From assembly GCA_023390705.1 (NCBI GenBank), contig JAEWCI010000244.1:1-5245 (forward strand): 5,245 bases of DNA, read 5' to 3'. The notes below the pieces were generated by a model, which had not been told where the DNA came from, did not search any database, and worked only from the letters and a program-made list of their open reading frames with translations. Source of the stretch: Pseudomonadota bacterium (GTDB taxonomy: Bacteria; Pseudomonadota; Alphaproteobacteria; Acetobacterales; Acetobacteraceae). Of the stretch, positions 1 to 4,719 are shown one piece after another (within the stretch, counting starts at the first letter, position 1; each line of letters begins with the position of its first letter). The translations under genes and the position numbers were made by a program.

Positions 1-2
1 GG

Positions 3-452
3 CGGGCGCCGGTCGCACCGCCGCCCATGCCGGAAACCGCCCCGCCGCCCATGGCCGCGCCGGCGCCTGCTGCACCCCGCCGGCCACCGCCAGGCCCGCC
101 GGCGGAACTGCATGTCGGGCAGCAGCCGCCCGGGCTGGACATGAAGCGCTGGCGCGGGCTCAGGCGCGGCCGCATCCGGCCGGAGCGCACGCTGGACCTG
201 CATGGCCGCTTCGTGCAGGAAGCGCATGGGCTGGTGCGCGCCTTCCTGCGCCAGGCCCATGCCGAGGGGCTGCGCTGCGTCGCGGTGGTCACCGGCAAGG
301 GCTCCTCGCCCGAAGGCGGCGTGCTGCGGCGGGAATTGCCGCATTGGCTGAACGCGCCGGAACTGCGGCAATATCTGCTGGGCGCGGCGCATCCGCATGC
401 CGCCAATGCCGGCGCCGTCCATCTGCTGCTGCGGCGGCGGACGCGACCATGA
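3..452 (+). CDS. Smr-domain protein (MutS2 C-terminal-like), 5'-truncated by window edge
   Basis: The C-terminal part of a small MutS-related (Smr) domain protein. Smr domains bind nucleic acid and often have nicking or ribonuclease activity; the role of stand-alone alphaproteobacterial members is not settled. Numbering from the ATG at 27, the first 38 residues are a Pro/Ala-rich linker. A basic stretch follows (residues 40-54, KRWRGLRRGRIRPER), then the Smr domain at about 54-137. It has the signature LDLHG (56-60), the TGKG loop (89-92) and a C-terminal strand VHLLLRRR. The frame is open to the left edge. The proline-rich repeat (PPPM, 8-residue spacing) continues upstream of 27, and family members are usually 180-200 residues, so the true start is probably outside the window and the ATG at 27 internal. 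The stop at 450-452 forms ATGA with a small frame at 449. In related genomes smr often follows mltA; that cannot be checked here. Confidence 0.88.
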   Translation, partial: RAPVAPPPMPETAPPPMAAPAPAAPRRPPPGPPAELHVGQQPPGLDMKRWRGLRRGRIRPERTLDLHGRFVQEAHGLVRAFLRQAHAEGLRCVAVVTGKGSSPEGGVLRRELPHWLNAPELRQYLLGAAHPHAANAGAVHLLLRRRTRP

Positions 453-574
453 TACCCGGCTCACGACGTTCCAACCCGCGGCAGGCGAAGCCCGCCGAGC
501 GCGCGGCCCGTGCCACGAAGCCAAGCCGACGGCTGAGGCGTGACGAGCGCCAGCATGCCATGAGGATGGCATGA
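449..574 (+). CDS. Candidate 41-residue basic small ORF bridging smr and the XRE gene
   Basis: A 41-codon frame whose ATG overlaps the smr stop (ATGA, 449-452) and whose stop overlaps the XRE start (ATGA, 571-574). Both junctions are the classic translational-coupling arrangement. The product would be strongly basic: 11 Arg and 2 Lys against 3 acidic residues, with no hydrophobic segment. I recognise no family. Against it: there is no clear Shine-Dalgarno sequence. About a quarter of its codons end in A or T (for example ATA, TCA, CGA, CCA), more than in the neighbouring genes. It could be mere spacer that happens to be open. If real, it could be a small nucleic-acid-binding peptide, or a coupling leader that delivers ribosomes from smr to the XRE gene. 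Confidence 0.25.
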   Translation: MIPGSRRSNPRQAKPAERAARATKPSRRLRRDERQHAMRMA

Positions 575-936
575 CCCCCTTCGGCCTTCGCCTGCGCGCG
601 CTGAGGGAGGCGCGCGGCGTCAGCCAGGCGGAGCTCGCGGCGGCGCTGCATGTCTCGCCTGCCTATCTCTCGGCGCTGGAACACGGTCATCGCGGCCGGC
701 CCTCGGCCGGGCTGATCCATCAGGTGAACGAGTATTTCGGCCTGATCTGGGACGATGCCGAGGAACTGGTGCGGCTGGCCCGGATCTCCCACCCCCGGGT
801 GGTGCTGGACACCGCCGGGCTAAGCCCGGCGGCGACCGAACTGGCCAACCGCCTGGCCCGGGAGATCCGCCGCCTGCCGCCCGAAACCGTTGCCGCCCTC
901 ACCGCCATCCTGGACGCGCTGCCGCCGGAAAGGTGA
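571..936 (+). CDS. XRE-family helix-turn-helix transcriptional regulator
   Basis: A 121-residue DNA-binding protein with an N-terminal Cro/C1-type HTH at about residues 5-60. Helix 2 is SQAELAAALHVS (18-29) and the recognition helix PAYLSALEHGHR (30-41), followed by the typical conserved glycine/arginine turn. The C-terminal third (82-119, rich in Leu, Arg and Ala) is predicted helical and may mediate dimerisation; no metabolite-binding domain is visible. The start is fixed by an in-frame stop at 541 and a GAGGA Shine-Dalgarno at 562-566, four bases before the ATG, which is short spacing. It lies downstream of smr on the same strand and may be co-transcribed with it. It is convergent to the nitroreductase gene, 34 bases away. 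Its targets cannot be inferred from the window. The HTH family call is firm. Confidence 0.92.
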   Translation: MTPFGLRLRALREARGVSQAELAAALHVSPAYLSALEHGHRGRPSAGLIHQVNEYFGLIWDDAEELVRLARISHPRVVLDTAGLSPAATELANRLAREIRRLPPETVAALTAILDALPPER

Positions 937-949
937 GCCGGTTTCCGGC
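937..949. terminator. Short hairpin between convergent XRE and nitroreductase genes
   Basis: A perfect 5-bp inverted repeat, GCCGG-TTT-CCGGC, begins directly after the XRE stop codon, in the 34-base gap between the two convergent genes. It is in the right place for a bidirectional terminator. It lacks a strong T-run on either strand: for the - strand the nearest is TTT, nine bases beyond. Intrinsic termination is therefore only a possibility. Confidence 0.3.
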
Positions 950-970
950 GCCAGCCCGACCGATTGCAGC

Positions 971-1570
971 CTATTCCAGCCGGCAGGCGTCGTCGAAATG
1001 CAGCCGTGGCAGGCGCTGGAACAGGCCGGACGGGTCGCCATAGCCGATATTGACCAGGAAATTGGATTTCCAGCCGGTATCGGCGAAGAACAGTTCATCC
1101 ACCTTGGCATTGTCGAAGCCGCTCATGGCGCCGACATCCAGGCCCAGCGCCCGCGCCGCCAGCATCAGATAGGCACCTTGCAGCGTGCCGTTGCGGAAGG
1201 CGGTCACCTTGACCAGTTCGTCATTGCCGGTGAACCAGGCGCGCGCATCGGTATGCGGGAACAATTCCGGCAGGCGGTCGTAGAAGCGGTAGTCGGTGGC
1301 GATGATGACGGTGACCGGGGCGGTCATCGTCTTCTCGACATTGCCGCTGGACAGCGCCTGCTTCAGCCGCGCCTTGCCTTCCGCGGTGCGGACGAAGACG
1401 AAGCGGGAAGGCGAGGAATTGGCGCTGGTCGGCGCCCATTTCATCAGGTCGTAGAGCTGTTCCAGCAGGCTGTCGGGCACCGGCTTGTCCAGCCACTTGT
1501 TCTGGCTGCGGGCGGTGCGGAAAAGCTGGTCCAGCGCGCGGTCGTCGAGTGCGGTGTCTTCGATGGTCAT
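971..1570 (-). CDS. rutE: Nitroreductase-family protein, malonic semialdehyde reductase RutE/HadB-like
   Basis: A 199-residue cytoplasmic FMN-dependent oxidoreductase. From memory it matches E. coli RutE (196 aa) along its whole length. Shared blocks include LMKWAPTSANSSPSRFVF (42-59), the RTAEGK segment (61-66), ALSSGN (72-77), TAPVT (83-87), ELFPHTDARAWFT (102-114), AMSGFD (148-153) and the NIGYGD glycine motif (174-179), followed by LPRL. RutE reduces malonic semialdehyde to 3-hydroxypropionate in the Rut pyrimidine-degradation pathway. No other rut gene is nearby, so the physiological substrate here is uncertain; toxic aldehyde or quinone/nitro compound reduction are alternatives. The ATG at 1570 is preceded by GGGAG (1579-1583 on the - strand) with 8-base spacing. 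It follows nfu on the same strand after 123 bases containing several hairpins, so it is probably transcribed separately or attenuated. Confidence 0.93.
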   Translation of the reverse strand: MTIEDTALDDRALDQLFRTARSQNKWLDKPVPDSLLEQLYDLMKWAPTSANSSPSRFVFVRTAEGKARLKQALSSGNVEKTMTAPVTVIIATDYRFYDRLPELFPHTDARAWFTGNDELVKVTAFRNGTLQGAYLMLAARALGLDVGAMSGFDNAKVDELFFADTGWKSNFLVNIGYGDPSGLFQRLPRLHFDDACRLE

Positions 1571-1612
1571 GGCGGGGTCTCCCGTTCGCTGGCAGGAGGG
1601 TTAGCCGCCGCC

Positions 1613-1650
1613 TGGCGCTTCGCCAAATGGCGGCCCCTGATGGCCGCCAT
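1613..1650 (-). promoter_or_regulatory. Tandem hairpins in the nitroreductase leader, with weak promoter-like hexamers
   Basis: Two perfect inverted repeats lie side by side. One has 9-bp arms at 1627-1635 and 1642-1650 (ATGGCGGCC and its complement) around a 6-base loop. The other has 5-bp arms, TGGCG (1613-1617) and CGCCA (1621-1625), around a 3-base loop. On the - strand the 9-bp palindrome falls between a TTGATG hexamer and a CCATTT hexamer 17 bases apart. It could therefore be an operator within a weak promoter, or a leader RNA structure. Neither hairpin is followed by a T-run, so intrinsic termination is unlikely. Confidence 0.35.
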
Positions 1651-1666
1651 CAACCCTGGCGATGAA

Positions 1667-1703
1667 CCCGCCCCTGCCGACCGGGCGGGAGGCTCAGGCC
1701 TCC
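1667..1703 (-). terminator. GC-rich hairpins at the nfu stop codon, possible terminator
   Basis: Four bases downstream of the nfu stop on the - strand is a perfect 7-bp stem, CCCGCCC (1667-1673) with GGGCGGG (1683-1689), around a 9-base loop. On the - strand it is followed by TTCATC rather than a proper T-run. An alternative 6-bp hairpin, GGAGGC (1688-1693) with GCCTCC (1698-1703), places the stop codon in its loop and competes for two bases. Either could slow RNA polymerase or protect the mRNA 3' end. Call based on position and stem strength only. Confidence 0.4.
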
Positions 1704-2254
1704 ACCTGCTCCACCGCCACCACTTCCGGCACATAGTGGCGCAGCATGTTCTCCACCCCGTGCTTCAGCGTGGCGCGGGAGGACGGGCAGCCCGAGCAGG
1801 CGCCCTGCAGATGCAGCCGCACGACGCCGTCCCGGTAGCCGCGGAAGACGATGTCGCCGCCATCGCCGGCCACCGCCGGGCGGACGCGGGTGTCCAGCAA
1901 TTCCTTGATCTGCTCGACGATCTCCTCATCGGCGGGATCGTAGTCGTCCTCGCCATCCTCGCCCTCGCTCTCCAGCACCGGCAGGCCGGAGAGGTAGTGG
2001 TCCATGATGGCGCCCAGCACCTGCGGCCGCAGGCTCTGCCAATCGGCATCAGCCGCCTCGGTGACGGTGATGAAGTCGGCGCCCAGGAACACCCGGGCCA
2101 CGCCCGGCAGGGCGAACAGCCGCGTCGCCAGCGGGCTGCGCACGGCAGCCTCGGCGGAGGCGAAGTCGGCAGTGCCCTGACTGCCCATTACCTCGCGGCC
2201 GGGCAGGAATTTCAGCGTGGCGGGGTTCGGGGTGCCTTCGGTTTCGATGAACAT
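1694..2254 (-). CDS. nfu: Nfu/NifU-like Fe-S cluster scaffold or carrier protein
   Basis: A 186-residue protein that carries and delivers Fe-S clusters to apo-enzymes in the cytoplasm. Its N-terminal Nfu_N domain (about 1-87) opens with MFIETEGTPNPATLKFLPG, the hallmark of the eukaryotic mitochondrial NFU1 and alphaproteobacterial class. An acidic linker (about 96-111) follows. The C-terminal NifU domain (about 111-178) contains DTRVRPAVAGDGGDI and the cluster-binding CxxC, C153-S-G-C156. Both cysteines are present, so the protein should be functional. Length matches the family. The ATG at 2254 is preferred over an in-frame TTG at 2278, because an AGGAAGA ribosome-binding site (2261-2267) sits six bases upstream and homology begins exactly at this methionine. 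It lies 106 bases downstream of the universal stress gene, with its own promoter-like sequence. No isc or suf genes are visible in the window. Confidence 0.96.
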   Translation of the reverse strand: MFIETEGTPNPATLKFLPGREVMGSQGTADFASAEAAVRSPLATRLFALPGVARVFLGADFITVTEAADADWQSLRPQVLGAIMDHYLSGLPVLESEGEDGEDDYDPADEEIVEQIKELLDTRVRPAVAGDGGDIVFRGYRDGVVRLHLQGACSGCPSSRATLKHGVENMLRHYVPEVVAVEQVEA

Positions 2255-2260
2255 GAACGG

Positions 2261-2267
2261 TCTTCCT
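2261..2267 (-). promoter_or_regulatory. Ribosome-binding site of nfu
   Basis: AGGAAGA on the - strand, six bases upstream of the ATG at 2254. It decides the start: the alternative upstream TTG codon at 2278 would place this site inside the coding region. Confidence 0.75.
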
Positions 2268-2284
2268 GGGGGAACCAATTTCCA

Positions 2285-2317
2285 GACCTATTTGGTCGGT
2301 TTTGCCCCGGCTTGCAA
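2285..2317 (-). promoter_or_regulatory. Candidate nfu promoter with a palindrome over the -10
   Basis: On the - strand, TTGCAA (2317-2312) and CAAATA (2294-2289) are separated by 17 bases, a plausible sigma-70-type pair that would start transcription near 2282 and give a leader of about 28 bases. The -10 is covered by a 13-base palindrome, GACC-N5-GGTC (2285-2297), a suitable position for a repressor operator. It loosely recalls the spaced GAC...GTC half-sites of IscR type 1 sites, but several consensus positions do not match. The region further upstream holds an 8-bp inverted repeat, GCCCCGGC (2304-2311) with GCCGGGGC (2341-2348), separated by 29 bases, which may belong to the 3' end of the universal stress transcript. 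Confidence 0.33.
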
Positions 2318-2360
2318 TGGCCCAGCCGGCGGATGCCGACGCCGGGGCCTGAGGGCAAAC

Positions 2361-2867
2361 CTAAGTCACCCGGTCCAATTCCTTGTCGTCCAGGCCGCCG
2401 GGAACGATGGTCAGCGGCACCCCCAGCCGGTGGGCATAGCGCCCGGTCAGGGCCGAGATCAGCGGCCCCGGCCCCCCGGAACCGGGCGCCGCGGCCAGTA
2501 TCAGGATGGAGATGCGCGGGTCCTCGTCCAGCAGTGCCAGCAGTTCGTCGCGCGGCTCGCCCTCCCGCAGCAGCAGGATGGGCATGCCGCCGGTGATCTC
2601 CTGCACCTGCGCCGCCAGGCCGGAAAGCAGCTTCTCCGCCTCCTCCCGCCTTTCCTCCTGCATCATCACGCCGACACCGGCCCATTCGACCAGGCCGATC
2701 GGCTCCACCACCCGCAGCAGCGCCACCCGCCCGCCACCCTTGCGGGCACGCAGGCTGGCGTATTTCAGCGCCACCTCACGCTCCGGGCTGTCATCCACCA
2801 CCACTAGGAAGACGCGGTCGCGCTTGGTGGCGGTGGTGGCTGCGGCGGCCTCTTCGCTTCCGGGCAT
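2361..2867 (-). CDS. Universal stress protein (UspA family), single domain
   Basis: A 168-residue cytoplasmic protein of the UspA fold. After a variable Ala/Thr-rich N-terminus (1-15) it shows the first strand and loop VFLVVVDDSPE (19-29), a helix with EVALKYA, the second strand RVALLRVVEP (47-56), a charged helix (69-90), ILILAAAP (121-128) and the last strand PLTIVPG (151-157). The nucleotide-binding signature of ATP-type Usps, G-2x-G-9x-G-(S/T), appears as G129, G132 and G142, but the final Ser/Thr is Arg143, so ATP binding may be altered. The ATG overlaps the TIGR02186 stop (TGATG, 2865-2869), with AGGAGG a few bases upstream. This implies co-transcription and coupled translation with the membrane genes. 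It is the last gene of the three-gene unit. Role is likely stress sensing or tuning of the upstream transporter, by inference only. Confidence 0.9.
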   Translation of the reverse strand: MPGSEEAAAATTATKRDRVFLVVVDDSPEREVALKYASLRARKGGGRVALLRVVEPIGLVEWAGVGVMMQEERREEAEKLLSGLAAQVQEITGGMPILLLREGEPRDELLALLDEDPRISILILAAAPGSGGPGPLISALTGRYAHRLGVPLTIVPGGLDDKELDRVT

Positions 2868-3616
2868 CAGCCCCTCCTGAACAGGATGCTGGCCAGCCAG
2901 CCGGCAAGGGCGGCCAGCAGGATGCAGGCCACACCGTAGAGCAAGGGCTGCGCCTGTGCGACAGTGGCGATCTGGTCGGCCGAGCCGGTGCGTTCCACCC
3001 GGAAGCGCAGTTCCTCCCGTGCAACGATCCGGCGGGAGCGCACCAGCAGCACCTCCACCCGGTATTCGCCCGTGGCGATGATCGCCGGCAGCGGCAGTTG
3101 CATGTGGAACAACCGGCTGCCGCGGATCTCGACCGGCGCGGCGTCCTCCAGCCACAGCCCGCGTTCGCGTGCCAGGTCCAGCAGGGCAGCGCGGAATTGC
3201 GGCGCGCGGGCACCGGTACTGGTCAGGGGCAGGGCGTCCAGCCCCAGTTCGTTGCGCTGGCGCTCCTCCTCCGGCAGCAATTGCCAGGCCGGGCGGGTAC
3301 CGGCGATGGCGTAGTAGCCCGGAACCTGGCTGAAGCGGGCATAGGGTCCGTTCACCCAGAAGCCCAGCACCTGCACCTTGCGCCGCACCACCAGGGGCCG
3401 GGTCGGGCCGCGGGCGACGATGATGACCTCGTCACCGCCGGGGCCGATCGGCGCCTCGGTGCTGCCGAAGACCATCAGGCTTTCGCCGGTGAAGGCGGTG
3501 GTGATCTCCACTTCCGACTGCGACAGGGCGGCCACCAGCGGCAGGTCCTGGGCGCGCCCCGGCCAGGGAAGCAGGACCGGCGCCAGCAGCAGCAGCGCCA
3601 GCAGCCGGCACTTCAC
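2867..3616 (-). CDS. TIGR02186 family (Alph_Pro_TM) periplasmic protein with C-terminal membrane anchor
   Basis: A 249-residue protein of unknown function from the alphaproteobacterial TIGR02186/PF09608 family. A signal peptide is evident (residues 1-22: KCR, then a Leu-rich core, ending near GRAQ). A beta-rich periplasmic region follows, with VEITTAFTGESLMVFG (36-51), a VIIVARGP strand (64-71), VQVLGFWVNG (81-90) and YRVEVLLVRSRRIV (185-198). A single C-terminal membrane helix (about 225-246) ends in RRG, which places the C-terminus in the cytoplasm. The start is a GTG at 3616 inside a GTGA overlap with the stop of the TSUP gene; the Shine-Dalgarno is weak, consistent with coupled translation. 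Reading further upstream in this frame only gives the shadow of the TSUP gene. The stop overlaps the universal stress gene. Family members characteristically accompany TauE/SafE transporters, suggesting an accessory or substrate-presenting role, which is inference. Confidence 0.9.
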   Translation of the reverse strand: MKCRLLALLLLAPVLLPWPGRAQDLPLVAALSQSEVEITTAFTGESLMVFGSTEAPIGPGGDEVIIVARGPTRPLVVRRKVQVLGFWVNGPYARFSQVPGYYAIAGTRPAWQLLPEEERQRNELGLDALPLTSTGARAPQFRAALLDLARERGLWLEDAAPVEIRGSRLFHMQLPLPAIIATGEYRVEVLLVRSRRIVAREELRFRVERTGSADQIATVAQAQPLLYGVACILLAALAGWLASILFRRG

Positions 3617-4521
3617 AGCGCCGGCCCCACGGAGAACAGGTTGGCCGGCACCCGCACCAGCCCCCAGAGCAGCGACAGCGCGACCGACAGCACCAGCATG
3701 CCGAGCAGCGCGCGGGTTTCCTCGCCACGCAGCCTGCCACCCATGGCGACGCCGAACTGCGCGCCTACCACGCCGCCGGCCAGCAGCAGCAGGGTCAGCA
3801 CGATGTCCACGCTGCCCACCTGCACCGCCTGCAGCAGGGTGACATTGGCGGTGACGAAGACCACCTGGAACAGGCTGGTGCCGATGACCACCGCGGTCGG
3901 TATGCCGAGCAGGTAGATCATCGCCGGCACCAGCATGAAGCCGCCGCCCACGCCCATGATGGCGGACAGCACGCCGATCGCGAAGCCCACCAGCGCCGGC
4001 GGGATGACGGAGATGTACAGCCGGCTCTTGCGGAATCGCATCTTCAGCGGCAGGCCGTGCATCCAGAAATGCTCGTGCAGCCGCTGCCGCACCGCCTGGC
4101 GCCGCCGCAGGATGGCACGCAGGCTTTCCATCACCATCAGCGCGCCGACGGTGCCGAGCACGACGACGTAGAACACGGCCACCGCCAGGTCCACCTGGCC
4201 GACCCGCTGCAGCAGGGCGAAAAGCTGCACCCCGGCCGCGGAGCCGAGCAGCCCGCCAAGCAGCAGCACCGTGCCCATCTTGGCGTCCACATTGCCGCGC
4301 CGCCATTGCGCGATGAGGCCGGAGACGCTGGCGCCGAGCGTCTGGTTGGCGCCCGAGGCCACCGCGACCGGCGCGGGAATGCCGATGAGGATCAGCAACG
4401 GTGTCAGCAGGAAGCCCCCGCCGACGCCGAACAGGCCCGAGAGCCAGCCCACGCCAAAACCGATGCCGACCAGCAGGAGGGCATCAACGGACATTTCGGC
4501 GATCGGCAGGTAGACCTGCAT
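3613..4521 (-). CDS. TauE/SafE (TSUP) family sulfite/organosulfonate-type exporter
   Basis: A 302-residue polytopic inner-membrane protein of the TSUP family, whose members move sulfite, sulfoacetate, thiosulfate or related anions. Two internally repeated halves are clear: GWLSGLFGVGGGFLLTP (25-41) and GVLSAIMGVGGGFMLVP (183-199), each followed by a helix ending in a GIP motif. About eight membrane segments can be drawn. A basic cytoplasmic loop (about 134-167, rich in Arg and His) separates the halves. The ATG at 4521 precedes MQVYLPIAEMSVDALLLVG. A GGAAA (4527-4531 on the - strand) lies five bases upstream. An earlier TTG at 4620 would add 33 low-complexity residues encoded by hairpin-forming DNA and was rejected. 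It is the first gene of the three-gene unit and overlaps the next by four bases. The substrate cannot be told from sequence; no sulfur-metabolism genes are adjacent. Confidence 0.93.
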   Translation of the reverse strand: MQVYLPIAEMSVDALLLVGIGFGVGWLSGLFGVGGGFLLTPLLILIGIPAPVAVASGANQTLGASVSGLIAQWRRGNVDAKMGTVLLLGGLLGSAAGVQLFALLQRVGQVDLAVAVFYVVVLGTVGALMVMESLRAILRRRQAVRQRLHEHFWMHGLPLKMRFRKSRLYISVIPPALVGFAIGVLSAIMGVGGGFMLVPAMIYLLGIPTAVVIGTSLFQVVFVTANVTLLQAVQVGSVDIVLTLLLLAGGVVGAQFGVAMGGRLRGEETRALLGMLVLSVALSLLWGLVRVPANLFSVGPAL

Positions 4522-4546
4522 CGCGGTTTCCGAACCAATTTCCTGA

Positions 4547-4602
4547 CGGGGGAAGCCCCCCGAAAGCGGCGGGGGCGCCCTCCCCCTTTGGACCGTGGGG
4601 AG
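4547..4602. repeat. Cluster of G/C-run hairpins in the TSUP leader
   Basis: Successive inverted repeats: CGGGGG (4547-4552) with CCCCCG (4557-4562) around a 4-base loop; GGGGG (4571-4575) with CCCCC (4582-4586), enclosing the palindrome GGGCGCCC; and, as an alternative, CTCCCC (4580-4585) with GGGGAG (4597-4602). The first lies 25 bases upstream of the TSUP start. They resemble the dispersed GC-rich palindromic intergenic elements of high-GC alphaproteobacteria, or could form leader RNA structure. Whether this is multi-copy cannot be judged from one window. Confidence 0.45.
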
Positions 4603-4639
4603 AGATGGCGCAAGGGGCAATTCGCCCCGGCAGCGTCAC

Positions 4640-4665
4640 GGAATGTCGCCCGCAGGCAAACCGTT
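4640..4665 (+). promoter_or_regulatory. Candidate EcfG-type general-stress promoter for the PhnA-like gene
   Basis: GGAAT (4640-4644), 17 bases, CGTT (4662-4665). This is one mismatch from the alphaproteobacterial EcfG consensus GGAAC-N16/17-CGTT and correctly oriented toward the gene at 4720, with a leader of about 45-50 bases. The element is nearly palindromic: on the - strand GGAAC (4667-4663), 17 bases, CATT (4645-4642) faces the TSUP gene. A single near-match of this length can occur by chance. Confidence 0.35.
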
Positions 4666-4668
4666 CCC

Positions 4669-4689
4669 GGCCCGGCGCGTTGCCGGGCC
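4669..4689. repeat. 8-bp perfect hairpin upstream of the PhnA-like gene
   Basis: GGCCCGGC (4669-4676) and GCCGGGCC (4682-4689) flank a 5-base loop. It ends 17 bases before the ribosome-binding site of the gene at 4720. A second smaller hairpin, GGGGC (4614-4618) with GCCCC (4624-4628), lies further upstream. If transcription starts near 4672, as the candidate promoter predicts, the left arm would be only partly in the RNA; the repeat may then act as DNA (operator) rather than RNA. Confidence 0.45.
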
Positions 4690-4719
4690 AGGGGCCAATG
4701 CCCTGCGAGGGATCGAGCG

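Noticed and set aside
18..53. Direct repeat of a 12-base unit (18-29 and 42-53)
   Set aside because: The 24-base period is in frame and encodes a PPPM repeat in the proline-rich linker of the Smr protein; useful for showing the frame continues upstream, but not an independent element.
2255..2278. Alternative TTG start of nfu at 2278
   Set aside because: It would put the AGGAAGA ribosome-binding site inside the gene and add eight residues before the conserved MFIETEGTPNP start.
890..2596. A very long + strand reading frame (568 codons) spanning the nitroreductase and nfu region
   Set aside because: It lies antisense to two well-supported genes with clear family motifs, has low-complexity His/Gly/Arg-rich translation and no recognisable domain; long antisense frames are common at this GC content.
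2868..3155. Upstream extension of the universal stress protein frame to 3155
   Set aside because: It overlaps the TIGR02186 coding region and has no homology-like sequence; the ATG at 2867 has a strong ribosome-binding site and begins at the usual family N-terminus.
3580..3607. CAG-rich, microsatellite-like stretch
   Set aside because: It is the reverse complement of Leu (CTG) codons encoding the hydrophobic core of the TIGR02186 signal peptide, so composition explains it.
3098..3916. A 272-codon + strand frame across the TIGR02186 and TSUP genes
   Set aside because: Gln/Arg/Gly-rich antisense translation without domains; it opposes two overlapping genes with clear motifs.
3617..4306. Upstream extension of the TIGR02186 frame to 4306
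   Set aside because: It overlaps the TSUP gene in another frame and is a low-complexity Arg/Ala/Gly shadow; the GTG at 3616 with a GTGA overlap gives a proper signal peptide and family length.
4522..4620. Alternative TTG start of the TSUP gene at 4620
   Set aside because: The 33 added residues are Pro/Gly/Arg-rich, come from hairpin-forming DNA and do not look like a membrane-protein N-terminus.
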